Origin: CBDBZX01 sp965213645 | GTDB lineage: Bacteria > Deinococcota > Deinococci > Deinococcales > Trueperaceae | Length of the DNA stretch: 64,000 nucleotides | Reading direction: 5' to 3' | NCBI GenBank assembly: GCA_965213645.1 | Contig: CBDBZX010000008.1 | Span: 620,001 to 684,000 of the forward strand | Notes under the pieces: model-generated | What the model saw: only the letters and a program-made list of their open reading frames with translations | The model's database searches: none | What the model was told of the DNA's origin: nothing | Position numbers and translations under genes: made by a program | Shown here: piece by piece, positions 17,533-25,921 of the stretch | How positions within the stretch are numbered: the first letter of the stretch is position 1 | Layout of the letters: every line of letters starts with the position of its first letter

Positions 17533-18139
17533 CTTTCCACTCCTCGTAGCTCTTCCTGTCATCCTCGAACAACTCCCGAGTACGCGTATAGAAACTTCCC
17601 CCTAAACGCCCAATTGCCCTGAGCTTATGCGGGTCAACCTTGCCGTCGTCCAACAATTCCTCTTGCACGTGAAACGAGACGACCTCGCCAAGTACGAGCA
17701 CCGAGCTGCCGAGTTCAACCAGTTGATGCGTGCGGCATTCCATCGCGACGGGCGCGTCTTTCAGACGGGGTACGCCGATGAGGTTGCTAGGGAGCGTCTC
17801 GAGCCCCAACGCCCTAACTTCACCCTCTTCAGAGGGAAAAGGGATGGCGGTCTCCACCATCGTCTCAGCGAGCGTTTCGTTGACGATATGAACGACGAAC
17901 TCACCTTTTGCTTTGATGTTCGCTAAGGTGTCCTTGTCCTCTCCCCCCTTGCGCTTGCCGACGCCGATGCCTAGAATCGGCGGCGTCGCGTTGAAAACGT
18001 TGAAGTAGCTAAAGGGGGCCGCGTTCAAGACGCCCGCGTCGTCTTCGCTCGTCACCCAAGCGATCGGGCGCGGCACGACGGCGCTGGTTAAGAGGGCGTA
18101 GCGTTCTGCGTTGTCTAAGGAGTCGGCGGGGATATTCAT
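17516..18139 (-). CDS. Flavin reductase-like FMN-binding protein
   Basis: 207 residues of the flavoredoxin/flavin reductase-like family with a split-barrel FMN-binding fold. Characteristic segments are SAVVPRPIAWVTS near the start, LNAAPFSYFNVFNATPPILGIGV, and DTLANIKAKGEFVVHIVN. It likely binds FMN and uses NAD(P)H; the partner enzyme is unknown. The start at 18139 (MNIPADSL) is chosen because the extra upstream codons are not family-like. Confidence 0.85.
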   Translation of the reverse strand: MNIPADSLDNAERYALLTSAVVPRPIAWVTSEDDAGVLNAAPFSYFNVFNATPPILGIGVGKRKGGEDKDTLANIKAKGEFVVHIVNETLAETMVETAIPFPSEEGEVRALGLETLPSNLIGVPRLKDAPVAMECRTHQLVELGSSVLVLGEVVSFHVQEELLDDGKVDPHKLRAIGRLGGSFYTRTRELFEDDRKSYEEWKAKNGG

Positions 18140-18298
18140 AGTGAGAGTGTAACGGTGAGAGGTGAGCCTGTGCGTGTCTTGTGCCGCTCTCGACGTACAA
18201 ACCGGAGGTAGCAAATCAGTGCTGTGGGCGTCTATGACGGCGTGATACATAGCCGCGTGGTTCGCGCAGCACCTCCAGTTGTTTTCAGCGCCGGGGCT

Positions 18299-18550
18299 TT
18301 AGGGGCGCGGGTTGCGCCCCTCTTTCCATATACCCTCCTGACCCCCTATCCAATACTGTTCACCGCCCGGATAGGTTTGCAGGACGCTAATGACAGCCGC
18401 TAGCGGGATGCGGTAAGCGAAGCGGGTTTTTAGATACCACAGCTCGAGCCCCCCCCTCAACCTTTCTGTCCTTTGGTTCAAAATACCCGAACGTTTTGCG
18501 TAGACGAGCGAACGGTTGACAGCGAGGTCAAAAAGCGCGTCCCGCGCCAC
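18299..18550 (-). CDS. Small hypothetical protein downstream of tyrA
   Basis: 83 residues from a GTG that lies just after the tyrA stop (one base between). The sequence includes YLKTRFAYRIPLAAVISVLQTYPGG, of which the part around RIPLAAVISV resembles a PH-like (bPH) strand-turn pattern; this is a weak impression only. The tight spacing to tyrA suggests translational coupling. It could also be a non-coding reading, so confidence is moderate. Confidence 0.45.
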   Translation of the reverse strand: MARDALFDLAVNRSLVYAKRSGILNQRTERLRGGLELWYLKTRFAYRIPLAAVISVLQTYPGGEQYWIGGQEGIWKEGRNPRP

Positions 18551-18551
18551 A

Positions 18552-19640
18552 CTAACCTCTCCCCCGAGCCTCGTACCCCGCCCCTGTAAGCGCCCGCGTC
18601 CCCTCCCTAAGCTGCGCCTCGTTCTCAAAGGCGAGCCGCACCGCGCCGCCCGCTTCACGGATGCCCAAGACCTCGATGTCTTTGATGTTGACGCCCGCTT
18701 CACCTAGTGCTCTGGTGATCTTTGCAAGCTCCCCGGCGCGGTCAGGAACAGCGATGACGACCTCATAGCGAGCGGGCAAGAGACCGCGCTTGACGATGGG
18801 GAAGCTGTCGCGGGTGTGCTTGGCGGCTTCGGCTTGACTTAACATCTCGTCCGGTTCTTCCAACAACCTCTCCAAGTGTCCTAGCTGTCTGTGGAACCTC
18901 TCCAACGTGCGCCGCAACGCCTCCTTATTGCCCACCACCATATCCCGGCTCATGCGCGGACTGCCCGACGCCACGCGGGTGAGGTCGCGAAAGCCGCCCG
19001 CCGCTAAGAGCATCATGAGGTCGCGGTCGTCGTCCTCGGCGATGAGTTGGGTCAGCGCGACGGCGGCGAGGTAAGGGACGTGACTCACCGCCGCCACTAA
19101 ACGGTCATGCTGTGCGGGGTCGGTTTGGATCGGTTTTGCGCCTAGATGCGTAACGAAGGTGTGGACTTGTCCCAACGCCCTCTCGTCCGTCGTTTCGTCC
19201 GGCGTCAGCACCCACACCGCGTTTTCTAAAAGCGCCGCGTCCGCGTTCTGCACGCCGATGCGCTCGCTCCCCGCCATCGGATGCCCGCCGACAAAGCGCA
19301 AGTCTCTTAGCTCGGCGCAGATGTCTGCCTTGACGCTGCCGACGTCAGAGAGGATAGTTTGACTGTCTAAGAAAGGCTCTAAACCTCTCGCTAAGGGCAC
19401 GATGGTTTTAGCAGGCGCGGCCAGGACGATGAGGTCAACCTCTCGCAACCATTCGCCAGGGCGAAGCTGCGCCTCGTCGATGACGCCTAACCCAACCGCA
19501 GCCTCGAGCGCCACCGGATCCCTATCCAAGCCAACTACCTTATTCGCTAAAAACCGCTGCCGAATACCTAAGCCGATGGAGCCACCAATCAGGCCGACGC
19601 CTGCGATGACGACTGTGTTGAAGAGGGCTTCAGGGCGCAT
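18552..19640 (-). CDS. tyrA: Prephenate dehydrogenase with ACT domain
   Basis: Converts prephenate to 4-hydroxyphenylpyruvate with NAD(P)+ in tyrosine synthesis. The N-terminal Rossmann motif is VVIAGVGLIGGSIGLG; LSDVGSVKADI, GGHPMAGSERIGV and AVSHVPYLAAVAL are the catalytic-region signatures. The last 75 residues are an ACT regulatory domain (YEVVIAVPDRAGELAKITRAL), which likely senses tyrosine. The start at 19640 (MRPEALF) is chosen because upstream in-frame codons run into the GCAATGAG repeat. The next gene upstream is DAHP synthase on the same strand, so this is an aromatic amino acid pair. Confidence 0.93.
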   Translation of the reverse strand: MRPEALFNTVVIAGVGLIGGSIGLGIRQRFLANKVVGLDRDPVALEAAVGLGVIDEAQLRPGEWLREVDLIVLAAPAKTIVPLARGLEPFLDSQTILSDVGSVKADICAELRDLRFVGGHPMAGSERIGVQNADAALLENAVWVLTPDETTDERALGQVHTFVTHLGAKPIQTDPAQHDRLVAAVSHVPYLAAVALTQLIAEDDDRDLMMLLAAGGFRDLTRVASGSPRMSRDMVVGNKEALRRTLERFHRQLGHLERLLEEPDEMLSQAEAAKHTRDSFPIVKRGLLPARYEVVIAVPDRAGELAKITRALGEAGVNIKDIEVLGIREAGGAVRLAFENEAQLREGTRALTGAGYEARGRG

Positions 19641-19644
19641 AAAG

Positions 19645-19728
19645 GCAGCAATGAGTACCGAGCAATGAGCAATGAGTTGAAAAGAAAACCTCCACGCATT
19701 GCTCATTGCTTTCAACTCATTGCTTCTA
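19645..19728. repeat. GCAATGAG hairpin repeat
   Basis: Contains GAGCAATGAGCAATGAGTTG (19660-19679) and the opposing CATTGCTCATTGC further on, flanked by further GCAATGAG and CTCATTGC units. It fills the gap between tyrA and the DAHP synthase gene. Family members are at 16977, 43304 and 50020. Confidence 0.75.
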
Positions 19729-20757
19729 AATCTCCTTCCCTACCGCTGCCACAACACCTCTTAGCTGACCCATCAGCCCCGCAAACTCCGCGTCGTTAAG
19801 CTGCTGCGCCGCGTCGGACTTGGCCTCTTCGGGTTTGGGGTGCACTTCGATGATGAGGCCGTCTGCGCCCGCCGCCGCGCCCGCGAGCGCTAGAGAGGTC
19901 ACGAGGCTGCGCCGCCCCGCCGCGTGGCTCGGGTCCACCCAGACGGGCAGATGCGAGAGTTCTTTCAAGACGGGCACGGCGGACACGTCGAGCGTAAAGC
20001 GCGTGGAGGTCTCAAAGGTGCGGATGCCGCGCTCGCACAAGACGACGTTGGGTTGCCCTGCGAGAGGATGTATTCGGCAGCTTGCAAGAACTCGCTGATG
20101 CTCGTCGAGATGCCGCGCTTGAAGAGCACGGGCTTGCCCGACTTGCCGACCTCAGCAAGAAGCGCGAAGTTCTGCGAGTTGCGTGCGCCGAGTTGGAACA
20201 TGTCGGCGGTTTCGCCGACGACTTCGACCAGTTCGGGCGCGGTCACTTCGGTGACGATGGGCATTCCCGTCTCTTCACGGGTCTGCGCCAAAATCTCCAA
20301 GCCCTCTTCGCCCAAGCCCTGAAAGGAGTAAGGGCTCGTCCTCGGCTTGAACGCGCCGCCGCGCAGGACGCTCGCGCCGTGTTCTTTAGCGATGTGCGCC
20401 GCGCTCCTGGTCTGCGCCAAACTCTCGACGCCGCAAGGACCCGCCGCAACAGTAAAGCGTCCGTTGCCCGTCGCTACGCCACCTGTTGTTTCACCGCCAA
20501 TCATCACCTCGGAGTCGTCGTGCCGGAACTCGCGGCTGGCGAGTTTGAAGGGTTTGGTGATGGCTAAAACGTTGTCTACAAAGTTAAAGCCGCGCAGATG
20601 TTCGCGGATGTCCGTTGTCGGCGCAGGCCCGATTGCGCCGATAAGGGTGCGCGACTCGCCTTGGCTGATGTGCGGAGTGAACCCCAGGCTTTTGATCTCT
20701 GACAAAACTCGTTCTAGCGCCTCACTTCGGGGCGTTTTTCTCCATGACGATAACCAT
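19726..20757 (-). pseudogene. aroF: 3-deoxy-7-phosphoheptulonate synthase (type I-beta), two frameshifts
   Basis: First enzyme of the shikimate pathway, joining phosphoenolpyruvate and erythrose 4-phosphate. The order follows the Thermotoga type: N-terminal ACT-like region (LGFTPHISQGESRTLIGAIG), then AAGPCGVES, LRGGAFKPRTSPYSFQGLG, LFKRGIS, CERGIRTFE and WVDPSHAAGRRS. Two single-base shifts break it. At the N-terminus an extra A in a run of five (20735-20739) separates MVIVMEK from the rest. Near 20050 one C is missing where QGNP should lead into NVVLCERG. The true start is ATG 20757, since AGGAG lies 5 bases before it. Both shifts are in homopolymers, so assembly error is likely. A leader with Tyr codons lies upstream. 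Confidence 0.88.
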
Positions 20758-20764
20758 AAAAACT

Positions 20765-20842
20765 CCTGTACATTTTCAATACGCTCAAGGGTAGAAGCCC
20801 CTTCAACCTAAGGTGATATTCAGTACTACAATTGTGTACAGG
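20765..20842 (-). promoter_or_regulatory. Stem that can mask the aroF ribosome binding site
   Basis: An exact 8-bp inverted repeat, CCTGTACA (transcript order; 20842-20835) and TGTACAGG (20772-20765). The second arm runs into the AGGAG ribosome site of aroF. The 62-base loop holds a smaller hairpin (AAGGG/CCCTT). If the long stem forms, the ribosome site is partly hidden. With the leader ORF just upstream this fits translational attenuation; the mechanism itself is inferred. Confidence 0.55.
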
Positions 20843-20856
20843 AAAACCTCTAAACG

Positions 20857-20931
20857 CTACATAGGTCTAATGCTATCTGCCGAGAGGTCATCCTGGTACG
20901 CGCGGCCTAAATAACCATAGCCGTCATCCAC
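20857..20931 (-). CDS. Tyr-containing leader peptide of aroF
   Basis: A 24-codon ORF starting GTG with a near-perfect ribosome site, GGAGGTGAT, 7 bases before the start. The peptide is MDDGYGYLGRAYQDD followed by LSADSIRPM; three tyrosines sit at positions 5, 7 and 12. It ends 15 bases before the first arm of the stem that can cover the aroF ribosome site. It is too short for routine gene calling. Tyrosine-dependent ribosome stalling is the obvious hypothesis, since the downstream enzyme feeds tyrosine synthesis. Confidence 0.55.
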   Translation of the reverse strand: MDDGYGYLGRAYQDDLSADSIRPM

Positions 20932-20967
20932 GGAATCACCTCCCTCACAGATAAAAAGCATGAGAGA

Positions 20968-20995
20968 ACTGTACCAGAATATGCGCGTTTGTCAA
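20968..20995 (-). promoter_or_regulatory. Promoter for the leader-aroF transcript
   Basis: Minus-strand TTGACA (20995-20990), a 16-base spacer, and TACAGT (20973-20968) as -10. Transcription would begin near 20961, some 30 bases before the leader ORF. Confidence 0.5.
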
Positions 20996-21001
20996 GCCTC
21001 G

Positions 21002-22582
21002 CTACTTCACTACGTCGGGTGGCGTCACCCTTTCACCGTCCGGCTCAGGGATATCCGGGGTGGGATAGCGGGCGCTCAGCTCGAGCCTGTCCAAATCCAG
21101 ATGCCCGCGCATAAAGCGCTCCGACGCATCCTTAAAGGGCTGGTAGTCCCAGTGCGTGCGCTGACCCTGCGCCAGCGTCTCGAAGATGAAGCGGCGGCGC
21201 TGTTGGCTTTCAACGACCTCTTCGTGGAGCGCGTCCACATCCCAGCGCTCTTCAACCTCATCACGAAAAGATTGTCTAAGGTCTGCAAACTCAGGGCTAT
21301 CTGCTAAGTTCACACGTTCGTTTGGGTCAGCTTTGACGTCGTAAAGCTGCTCGGGGTCGGGCGGACTGTAGAGATATTTGTAGCGTCCCCGCCGAATCAT
21401 GAGCAGCGGGGCAATAGCTCCTTCACCTAACATCTCGCCGTACACAGTGCGCTCAGGCTGTAACTCTGACGGTGAAGCGGTATCGTCTAGTAGCGGCAGC
21501 AAGCTCTGACCGTCGAGCGGCGAAACGTAGTCCGTCACGCCTCCGGCTAATTCGGTCAGCGTCGGCAGCATGTCCACGAGCGAGACGCTCTGCGCGACGC
21601 GCTTAGGCGCGAACCTCTCGGGCGCGTGAACGAGCAAGGGAATCCGCGCCGAGTTCTCAAAGAAAGACATCTTGTACCAGAGCCCCCGCTCGCCCAGCAT
21701 CTCGCCGTGGTCGGCGGTGAAGATGATCAGGGTGTTCTCGCTGAGCCTGGTTTTCTCTAGCGCCCCTACAAGCTGCCCGACCTTGTCGTCCACATAGCTA
21801 ATCATGCCGTAGTAGGCGTGGCGTGCACGACGCACCCGCGCTTCGGTCTGCTCGTAGTCCCCTAACGCGCAAGCGTCGTAAAGGCGCTGGCTGTGCGGGT
21901 CGAGTTCGTCATACGGCAGGGGTGGAACGGCGGGCAGGTCGATGTCAGCGTGGTCGTACCTGTCCCAGTATTCTTGGGTGATCGCAAAGGGGTCGTGCGG
22001 ATGCGTGAACGACACCGTCAAGAAAAAGGGGCGCGGGTCGGGGCTGCGGGCGAGGTCGTACACCTTGCGCACCGCGCGGAAGGCGACCTCTTCGTCATAG
22101 TCGAGCTGATTGCTCGTCTCGCACACGCCCGCTTGCACCACGCTCAAGAGGTTGTGATACCAAGGAAAGCGCTCAGCCCTCGTCCAGTCGGGCGTCCAGC
22201 CGAAGTCCGAGGGGTAAATATCGGTGGTGAGCCGCTCCTCATAACCGTGCAGTTGGTCCGGGCCCACGAAATGCATCTTGCCTGCAAGCGAGGTCGCGTA
22301 GCCCGCCCTGCGCAGGTAATGAGCGAAGGTAGGCGTGTCGGCGGCTAACAGACCTGCGTTATCGTACGCGCCGTTTTTGGAAGGAAGCTGCCCGGTGAGC
22401 ATCGAAGCCCTAGAGGGGCAGCAGAGCGGGCTGTTGCAGTAAGCGTTCTCAAAGACGACGCCCTCTTCGGCAAGTTTCGAGAGGTGCGGCGCTTGCACAA
22501 CAGGATGGCCGTAAAAAGGCAGGGCGGACGCGCTGAGTTGGTCAGCCATGATGAGGACGATGTTGGGTGGTTCGGTAGTCAC
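21002..22582 (-). CDS. betC: Choline-sulfatase
   Basis: Hydrolyses choline O-sulfate to choline and sulfate. 526 residues of the formylglycine sulfatase family: the modification motif is C-x-P-S-R at residues 54-58 (LCCPSRASMLTG), with metal-binding NIVLIMADQ near the N-terminus and FTADHGEMLGERGLW further on. KMHFVGPDQLHG, ERLTTDIYPSDFGWTPDW and YDNAGLL are the segments I associate with BetC specifically. No signal peptide is seen, so it is cytoplasmic. No bet transport or oxidation genes are beside it. The start codon is GTG. Confidence 0.88.
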   Translation of the reverse strand: MTTEPPNIVLIMADQLSASALPFYGHPVVQAPHLSKLAEEGVVFENAYCNSPLCCPSRASMLTGQLPSKNGAYDNAGLLAADTPTFAHYLRRAGYATSLAGKMHFVGPDQLHGYEERLTTDIYPSDFGWTPDWTRAERFPWYHNLLSVVQAGVCETSNQLDYDEEVAFRAVRKVYDLARSPDPRPFFLTVSFTHPHDPFAITQEYWDRYDHADIDLPAVPPLPYDELDPHSQRLYDACALGDYEQTEARVRRARHAYYGMISYVDDKVGQLVGALEKTRLSENTLIIFTADHGEMLGERGLWYKMSFFENSARIPLLVHAPERFAPKRVAQSVSLVDMLPTLTELAGGVTDYVSPLDGQSLLPLLDDTASPSELQPERTVYGEMLGEGAIAPLLMIRRGRYKYLYSPPDPEQLYDVKADPNERVNLADSPEFADLRQSFRDEVEERWDVDALHEEVVESQQRRRFIFETLAQGQRTHWDYQPFKDASERFMRGHLDLDRLELSARYPTPDIPEPDGERVTPPDVVK

Positions 22583-22667
22583 CCTGTTACCCTATCAGAC
22601 TTGAGAAAGCTTGCGATGATTCTGACCTCGTGAGGTTTTACGCATTCTTAACGCTTTTGAAGTGACT

Positions 22668-23234
22668 TCACCTCTCCATCTGCGCGTTGCCTAGACCTTT
22701 GTAGAATCTCCTTGTCTCATTCAAAAGGTCAGAACGGAGCTTTTCAGCGACGCGCAAGCCAAACTCAATGTAAGCGTGACCTTGCGCTGTGAGGACATCG
22801 TCCGATTCGACTACAGGTTCGTAGCGGTATAAACTCTCTTCAAAACAGCCCAAAAAGTTCCGCTGTTCCTCGGTGAAGCTCACGGTATAAGGGACAGTTG
22901 AAAGTATCCCGGATTTTGCCAAAACGTAGGAGCCGCTGCAAATTGCAGCTAAGAGCTTACGCTGCTCAGCTATCTGTTTGACAAACGCGAAGACAGGCGC
23001 AGCATCTTTGAGGTGAACCATATCGCCACCGGGGATGAGCAAGGCGTCGTAATCGTCGGGATTGGCTCGAGAAACGTTCATATGAGGTAACACACGAAGA
23101 CCCGCCTCACTTACAACAACCTCTTCGTCAAGCGCTACTGTGATAAGTTCGTGCGAACTTCGCAGGAGCGAAATGGCGACGCTAACCTCAAACTCACTAA
23201 ACGTTGGGAAGATGAGTAAAGCAACTTTCGGCAC
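22668..23234 (-). CDS. DJ-1/PfpI family protein
   Basis: 188 residues of the DJ-1/PfpI fold. Near-N-terminal Glu is seen in FPTFSEFEVSV, and the nucleophile cysteine sits in AAICSGSYVLAKSG, with ALLIPGG before it. Functions in this family vary (deglycase-like, chaperone, hydrolase), so the substrate is unknown. It starts with GTG three bases after the stop of the glutamine-amidotransferase-like gene, so the two likely form an operon. Confidence 0.85.
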   Translation of the reverse strand: MPKVALLIFPTFSEFEVSVAISLLRSSHELITVALDEEVVVSEAGLRVLPHMNVSRANPDDYDALLIPGGDMVHLKDAAPVFAFVKQIAEQRKLLAAICSGSYVLAKSGILSTVPYTVSFTEEQRNFLGCFEESLYRYEPVVESDDVLTAQGHAYIEFGLRVAEKLRSDLLNETRRFYKGLGNAQMER

Positions 23235-23237
23235 AGC

Positions 23238-23972
23238 TTACGCGCTGACGAGATGTCCCTCTTGCACCCGCTCCACAAACGCCTTAAACGGCGCAAAGTG
23301 CTCGGGATAGCGCTCAAAGCTCATCTCAGGGTGCCACTGTATGCCCAAGACGTAGTGTCCATTCGTGCTCTCAATCGCCTCGACCACGCCGTCACTGCTC
23401 CGCGCCGTCACGCGCAAATCCTCACCGAGACGCTCCACCGCTTGATGATGGTACGAGTTGGTGCGAACCAGGTTCGACCCGAAGGCTTTGGCGAGGTGCG
23501 AGTCAGGCTCGAGCCTCACCCCGTGCGAGGGCGCACCGCCGATATCGGTCTGTTCGTGTTGAATGGCGTTGGTTAAATCGGGTACATGCTGATGGAGCGT
23601 ACCGCCTTGCGCCACGTTGATGAGCTGAATCCCTCTACAGATACCCAAAACGGGCAAGTTCCGCGCTTTGGCGGCGCGGTAGAGAGCCAGCTCGAAGTGG
23701 TCTCTGGACGGGTCCACGATGCCCAACTCTGGGTGCGGCTCCGCGCCGTAGAAGCCGGGGTCTACGTCGATACCGCCCGTGAAGAGAATCCCGTCGGCGC
23801 TCCCTATAAACGCTTCGGCCATGTCCGGCTCCAAGTTGCTAACCAAGAGCGGCAGGCCGCCCGCTCGGGCGATGGCCTCGGCGTAGTTCTGCCCGCCGAC
23901 GCTGTCAACGCGGCGCAGGCTGTGGTTGCGGAAGCTCGAGGCGGTCGTCATGAGGATACGGGGGCGCGTCAT
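23238..23972 (-). CDS. Gamma-glutamyl-gamma-aminobutyrate hydrolase-like protein (peptidase C26)
   Basis: Class I glutamine amidotransferase-like hydrolase, 244 residues. The nucleophile is in LGICRGIQLINVAQGG, and the His/Glu pair in LGIQWHPEMS. TGGIDVDPGFYG and NSYHHQAVERLG are also typical of PuuD-like enzymes. It probably cleaves gamma-glutamyl amides in polyamine or related breakdown. First gene of a two-gene unit with the DJ-1 protein. Confidence 0.88.
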   Translation of the reverse strand: MTRPRILMTTASSFRNHSLRRVDSVGGQNYAEAIARAGGLPLLVSNLEPDMAEAFIGSADGILFTGGIDVDPGFYGAEPHPELGIVDPSRDHFELALYRAAKARNLPVLGICRGIQLINVAQGGTLHQHVPDLTNAIQHEQTDIGGAPSHGVRLEPDSHLAKAFGSNLVRTNSYHHQAVERLGEDLRVTARSSDGVVEAIESTNGHYVLGIQWHPEMSFERYPEHFAPFKAFVERVQEGHLVSA

Positions 23973-24126
23973 CTGGGTAGCTTAGCAAGTTGTGTGAGCG
24001 CGGAACGTGTTGAACCAAACAGGAACGCCAAAAAACGTAGTGATTGAGATTTTCTACTTGCTCAACTTTGAATTTCGCACAAGTGCTCTCCTCAGTTCGT
24101 TTGCGCGGCGTAGGAGTACATATATA

Positions 24127-24304
24127 TAGCAGGTATCATCTGGTCAGCTACACTCTCAATAACAAGAACATCGTTTCACTGCGTGAAAACTACGTCCCCT
24201 TGCGGGGATGAACGATAATTAGCACGCACTTTAAGGGATGACCTGTGCCCTGCTTTAGCGGGTATATCTGCGGAGAAGTGTAGCAACGTCAAGTGGAAAT
24301 GCTA
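24127..24304. repeat. TAGCA...TGCTA miniature element, copy 1 (long)
   Basis: Begins TAGCAGGTATCATCTGGT and ends AAGTGGAAATGCTA. The start matches copies at 41547, 52529 and 59932; the end matches the element at 60446. The flanks are ATATATA-rich on both sides. It encodes nothing. It lies inside a 493-base gap between the peptidase C26 gene and the Rrf2 gene; the remaining bases (23973-24126, 24305-24465) show no gene, terminator or promoter that I can support. Confidence 0.7.
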
Positions 24305-24465
24305 ATATATTTCTGTATGAATCACCCCTACTACATTTGCCTCTTTCTGTGACGTTTCTAGTGTGGTCTACCAATATGCTCGAAGTGCGCGGCAAGGCTG
24401 CCGTCTTACGTGCGGATCGTCTAGCCGTCCGTCTTCATTGCAACAGAACTCCTAGCTACCACTTC

Positions 24466-24933
24466 TCACGCATTGGGCCTTAGCAAATGCTCCAAACAAG
24501 GCTGATACGTCACCCCTTGCGCAAAGTCTTCGGCGAGGTCGGCAACGGTCACTTCTGAAAGCGTGGCTAAGAGCGCGTCGCGGACACGCTGCCACACCGA
24601 GGTGCGGGCGTGGCAGCGGCCTTCCTCTTTACATGGCTCATGCCAGTTGAGGCTGACGCACGAGAGCGGCGCGACGGGGCCGTCGATCGCCCGCATCACG
24701 TCGCGCAGGGTAATGAGGTGCGCCTCGCGCCTAAGCGCGTAGCCGCCGCCCGTGCCCTTTTTAGACACAACGATATCTTTAGCGGAGAGCTGCGCCAAGA
24801 TGCGCACCAAGTAGGGCCGCGCCACCCCCGTCGCCTCGCTGATTTCATCGCTGCCGACCCAGCGTCCGGGGGGCTGCGTCCCCAAAAAGCCCAGCGCTTG
24901 AAAAGCGTAGATATCCGTTGTGGAGAGCCTCAT
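24466..24933 (-). CDS. Rrf2-family transcriptional regulator
   Basis: 155 residues. The N-terminal winged helix is MRLSTTDIYAFQALGFLG through SEATGVARPYLVRILAQL, with the family wing KKGTGGGYAL. Three cysteines at 92, 101 and 107 (LSCVSLNWHEPCKEEGRCH) are placed as in iron-sulfur cluster sensors such as IscR or NsrR, although the first gap is wider. It could sense NO, oxidants or Fe-S status. The start at 24933 is chosen over upstream codons because family proteins start MRLS or similar. Encoded after sodC but behind a terminator. Confidence 0.88.
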   Translation of the reverse strand: MRLSTTDIYAFQALGFLGTQPPGRWVGSDEISEATGVARPYLVRILAQLSAKDIVVSKKGTGGGYALRREAHLITLRDVMRAIDGPVAPLSCVSLNWHEPCKEEGRCHARTSVWQRVRDALLATLSEVTVADLAEDFAQGVTYQPCLEHLLRPNA

Positions 24934-24995
24934 AGGGCACAGTATACGCCCGGCGTGAAGTCGGCGCGACACGAGGTTTACTTGTGGGCTCGAGC

Positions 24996-25022
24996 CAAGA
25001 AAAGGCGCTCAAAGTAAGCGCC
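24996..25022 (-). terminator. Intrinsic terminator after sodC
   Basis: On the minus strand GGCGCT and AGCGCC (25022-25017 and 25009-25004) form a stem with a 7-base loop, followed by TTTTCTT. It lies 35 bases beyond the sodC stop. Confidence 0.7.
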
Positions 25023-25056
25023 CTGAAAACCTCCGTATCTTTTACAGCTAGGTAAT

Positions 25057-25641
25057 TTACGGCTGCGTAATCACACCGCACGCAACGCGGCCTCCGCTGT
25101 CACCGCTCGAGTCCGTAATATAGTCGTCCGCGCCCTCATGGATCATCAGAGCGCTACCGTCGCTGTCGAAGAGCGAGGTGTCCCCGTCGCCCAGCGTGAC
25201 GAGCGCTGTTGTGACGAGATAGTCCACTGTGCCGTCTTGAGCCACCGTCAGATTAGGCAAATCCCCCGCGTGCGGCCCCTCCGGGTTGAGTAACCCATGC
25301 TGCGCGTCCGTTGGATTATAGTGGCCGCCCGCGCTCTGAAAGTTAGGCGCGTCACACTGGCCCACTTCGTGAATGTGGAGGCCGTGCTCGCCAGGCGCAA
25401 GGCCGGAATCCGCCGACACGCCCACTTGAACCGTGACGTAACCTATATCGTCCACGCCCGTCGTGAAGTTCGCGTCGCCAATCACGTTGCCGTCCGCGTC
25501 TACAAGTTCAGCCGTCGCCCCTAAGACCGCGTTTTCAGAGGGGGACGCGCCACCGCTCGAGCCGCCCGTATCCTGCGCGTATACGAGTCCAACTGTCAGC
25601 ACCGATAAGATAGAAGCTATAAACCACCGGAATATCGTCAT
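25057..25641 (-). CDS. sodC: Cu/Zn superoxide dismutase
   Basis: Dismutates superoxide outside the cytoplasm. 194 residues with an N-terminal signal peptide (MTIFRWFIASILSVLTVGLV, then YAQ). Copper and zinc ligands are seen in GLHIHEVGQC, GGHYNP, HAGDLPNL and MIHEGADDY; the disulfide/arginine signature is SGGRVACG. The second of two adjacent ATGs (25641) has the better spacing from the GGAG ribosome site. A terminator follows. Confidence 0.95.
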   Translation of the reverse strand: MTIFRWFIASILSVLTVGLVYAQDTGGSSGGASPSENAVLGATAELVDADGNVIGDANFTTGVDDIGYVTVQVGVSADSGLAPGEHGLHIHEVGQCDAPNFQSAGGHYNPTDAQHGLLNPEGPHAGDLPNLTVAQDGTVDYLVTTALVTLGDGDTSLFDSDGSALMIHEGADDYITDSSGDSGGRVACGVITQP

Positions 25642-25886
25642 CATGCTCTCCAATCGCTAGAGGTTTATCCTACCGGGCGCAAACGCGCCGCGTTGAATGC
25701 GCACCTCACAATGTTTTCTCTCAAACCTCTTGGTGAAAGAAATGGAGTCTCTAAGTACACTGTCAGGCAAGTTTTACAACTCTGACGGCAAATCCAAAAA
25801 TGGACAGTTTCTTCGCGTCAAACGGCATTCTTTAGAGGTCTCAGCAAGCGTTATACAGACTTTTGTCCGGGTTTCAGTGCATAGAC

Positions 25887-25915
25887 TTGACGAATAGGGC
25901 ATACGGGTATATACT
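25887..25915 (+). promoter_or_regulatory. Strong sigma-70-like promoter
   Basis: TTGACG (25887-25892), exactly 17 bases, then TATACT (25910-25915). Transcription should start near 25922. It lies in the 496-base gap between sodC and a small gene; the upstream part of that gap (25642-25886) holds no feature I can support. Confidence 0.6.
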
Positions 25916-25921
25916 TAACTT

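Noticed and set aside
25697..25897. Plus-strand 66-codon frame downstream of sodC
   Set aside because: No ribosome site; it runs through the promoter at 25887, and composition is not convincing.
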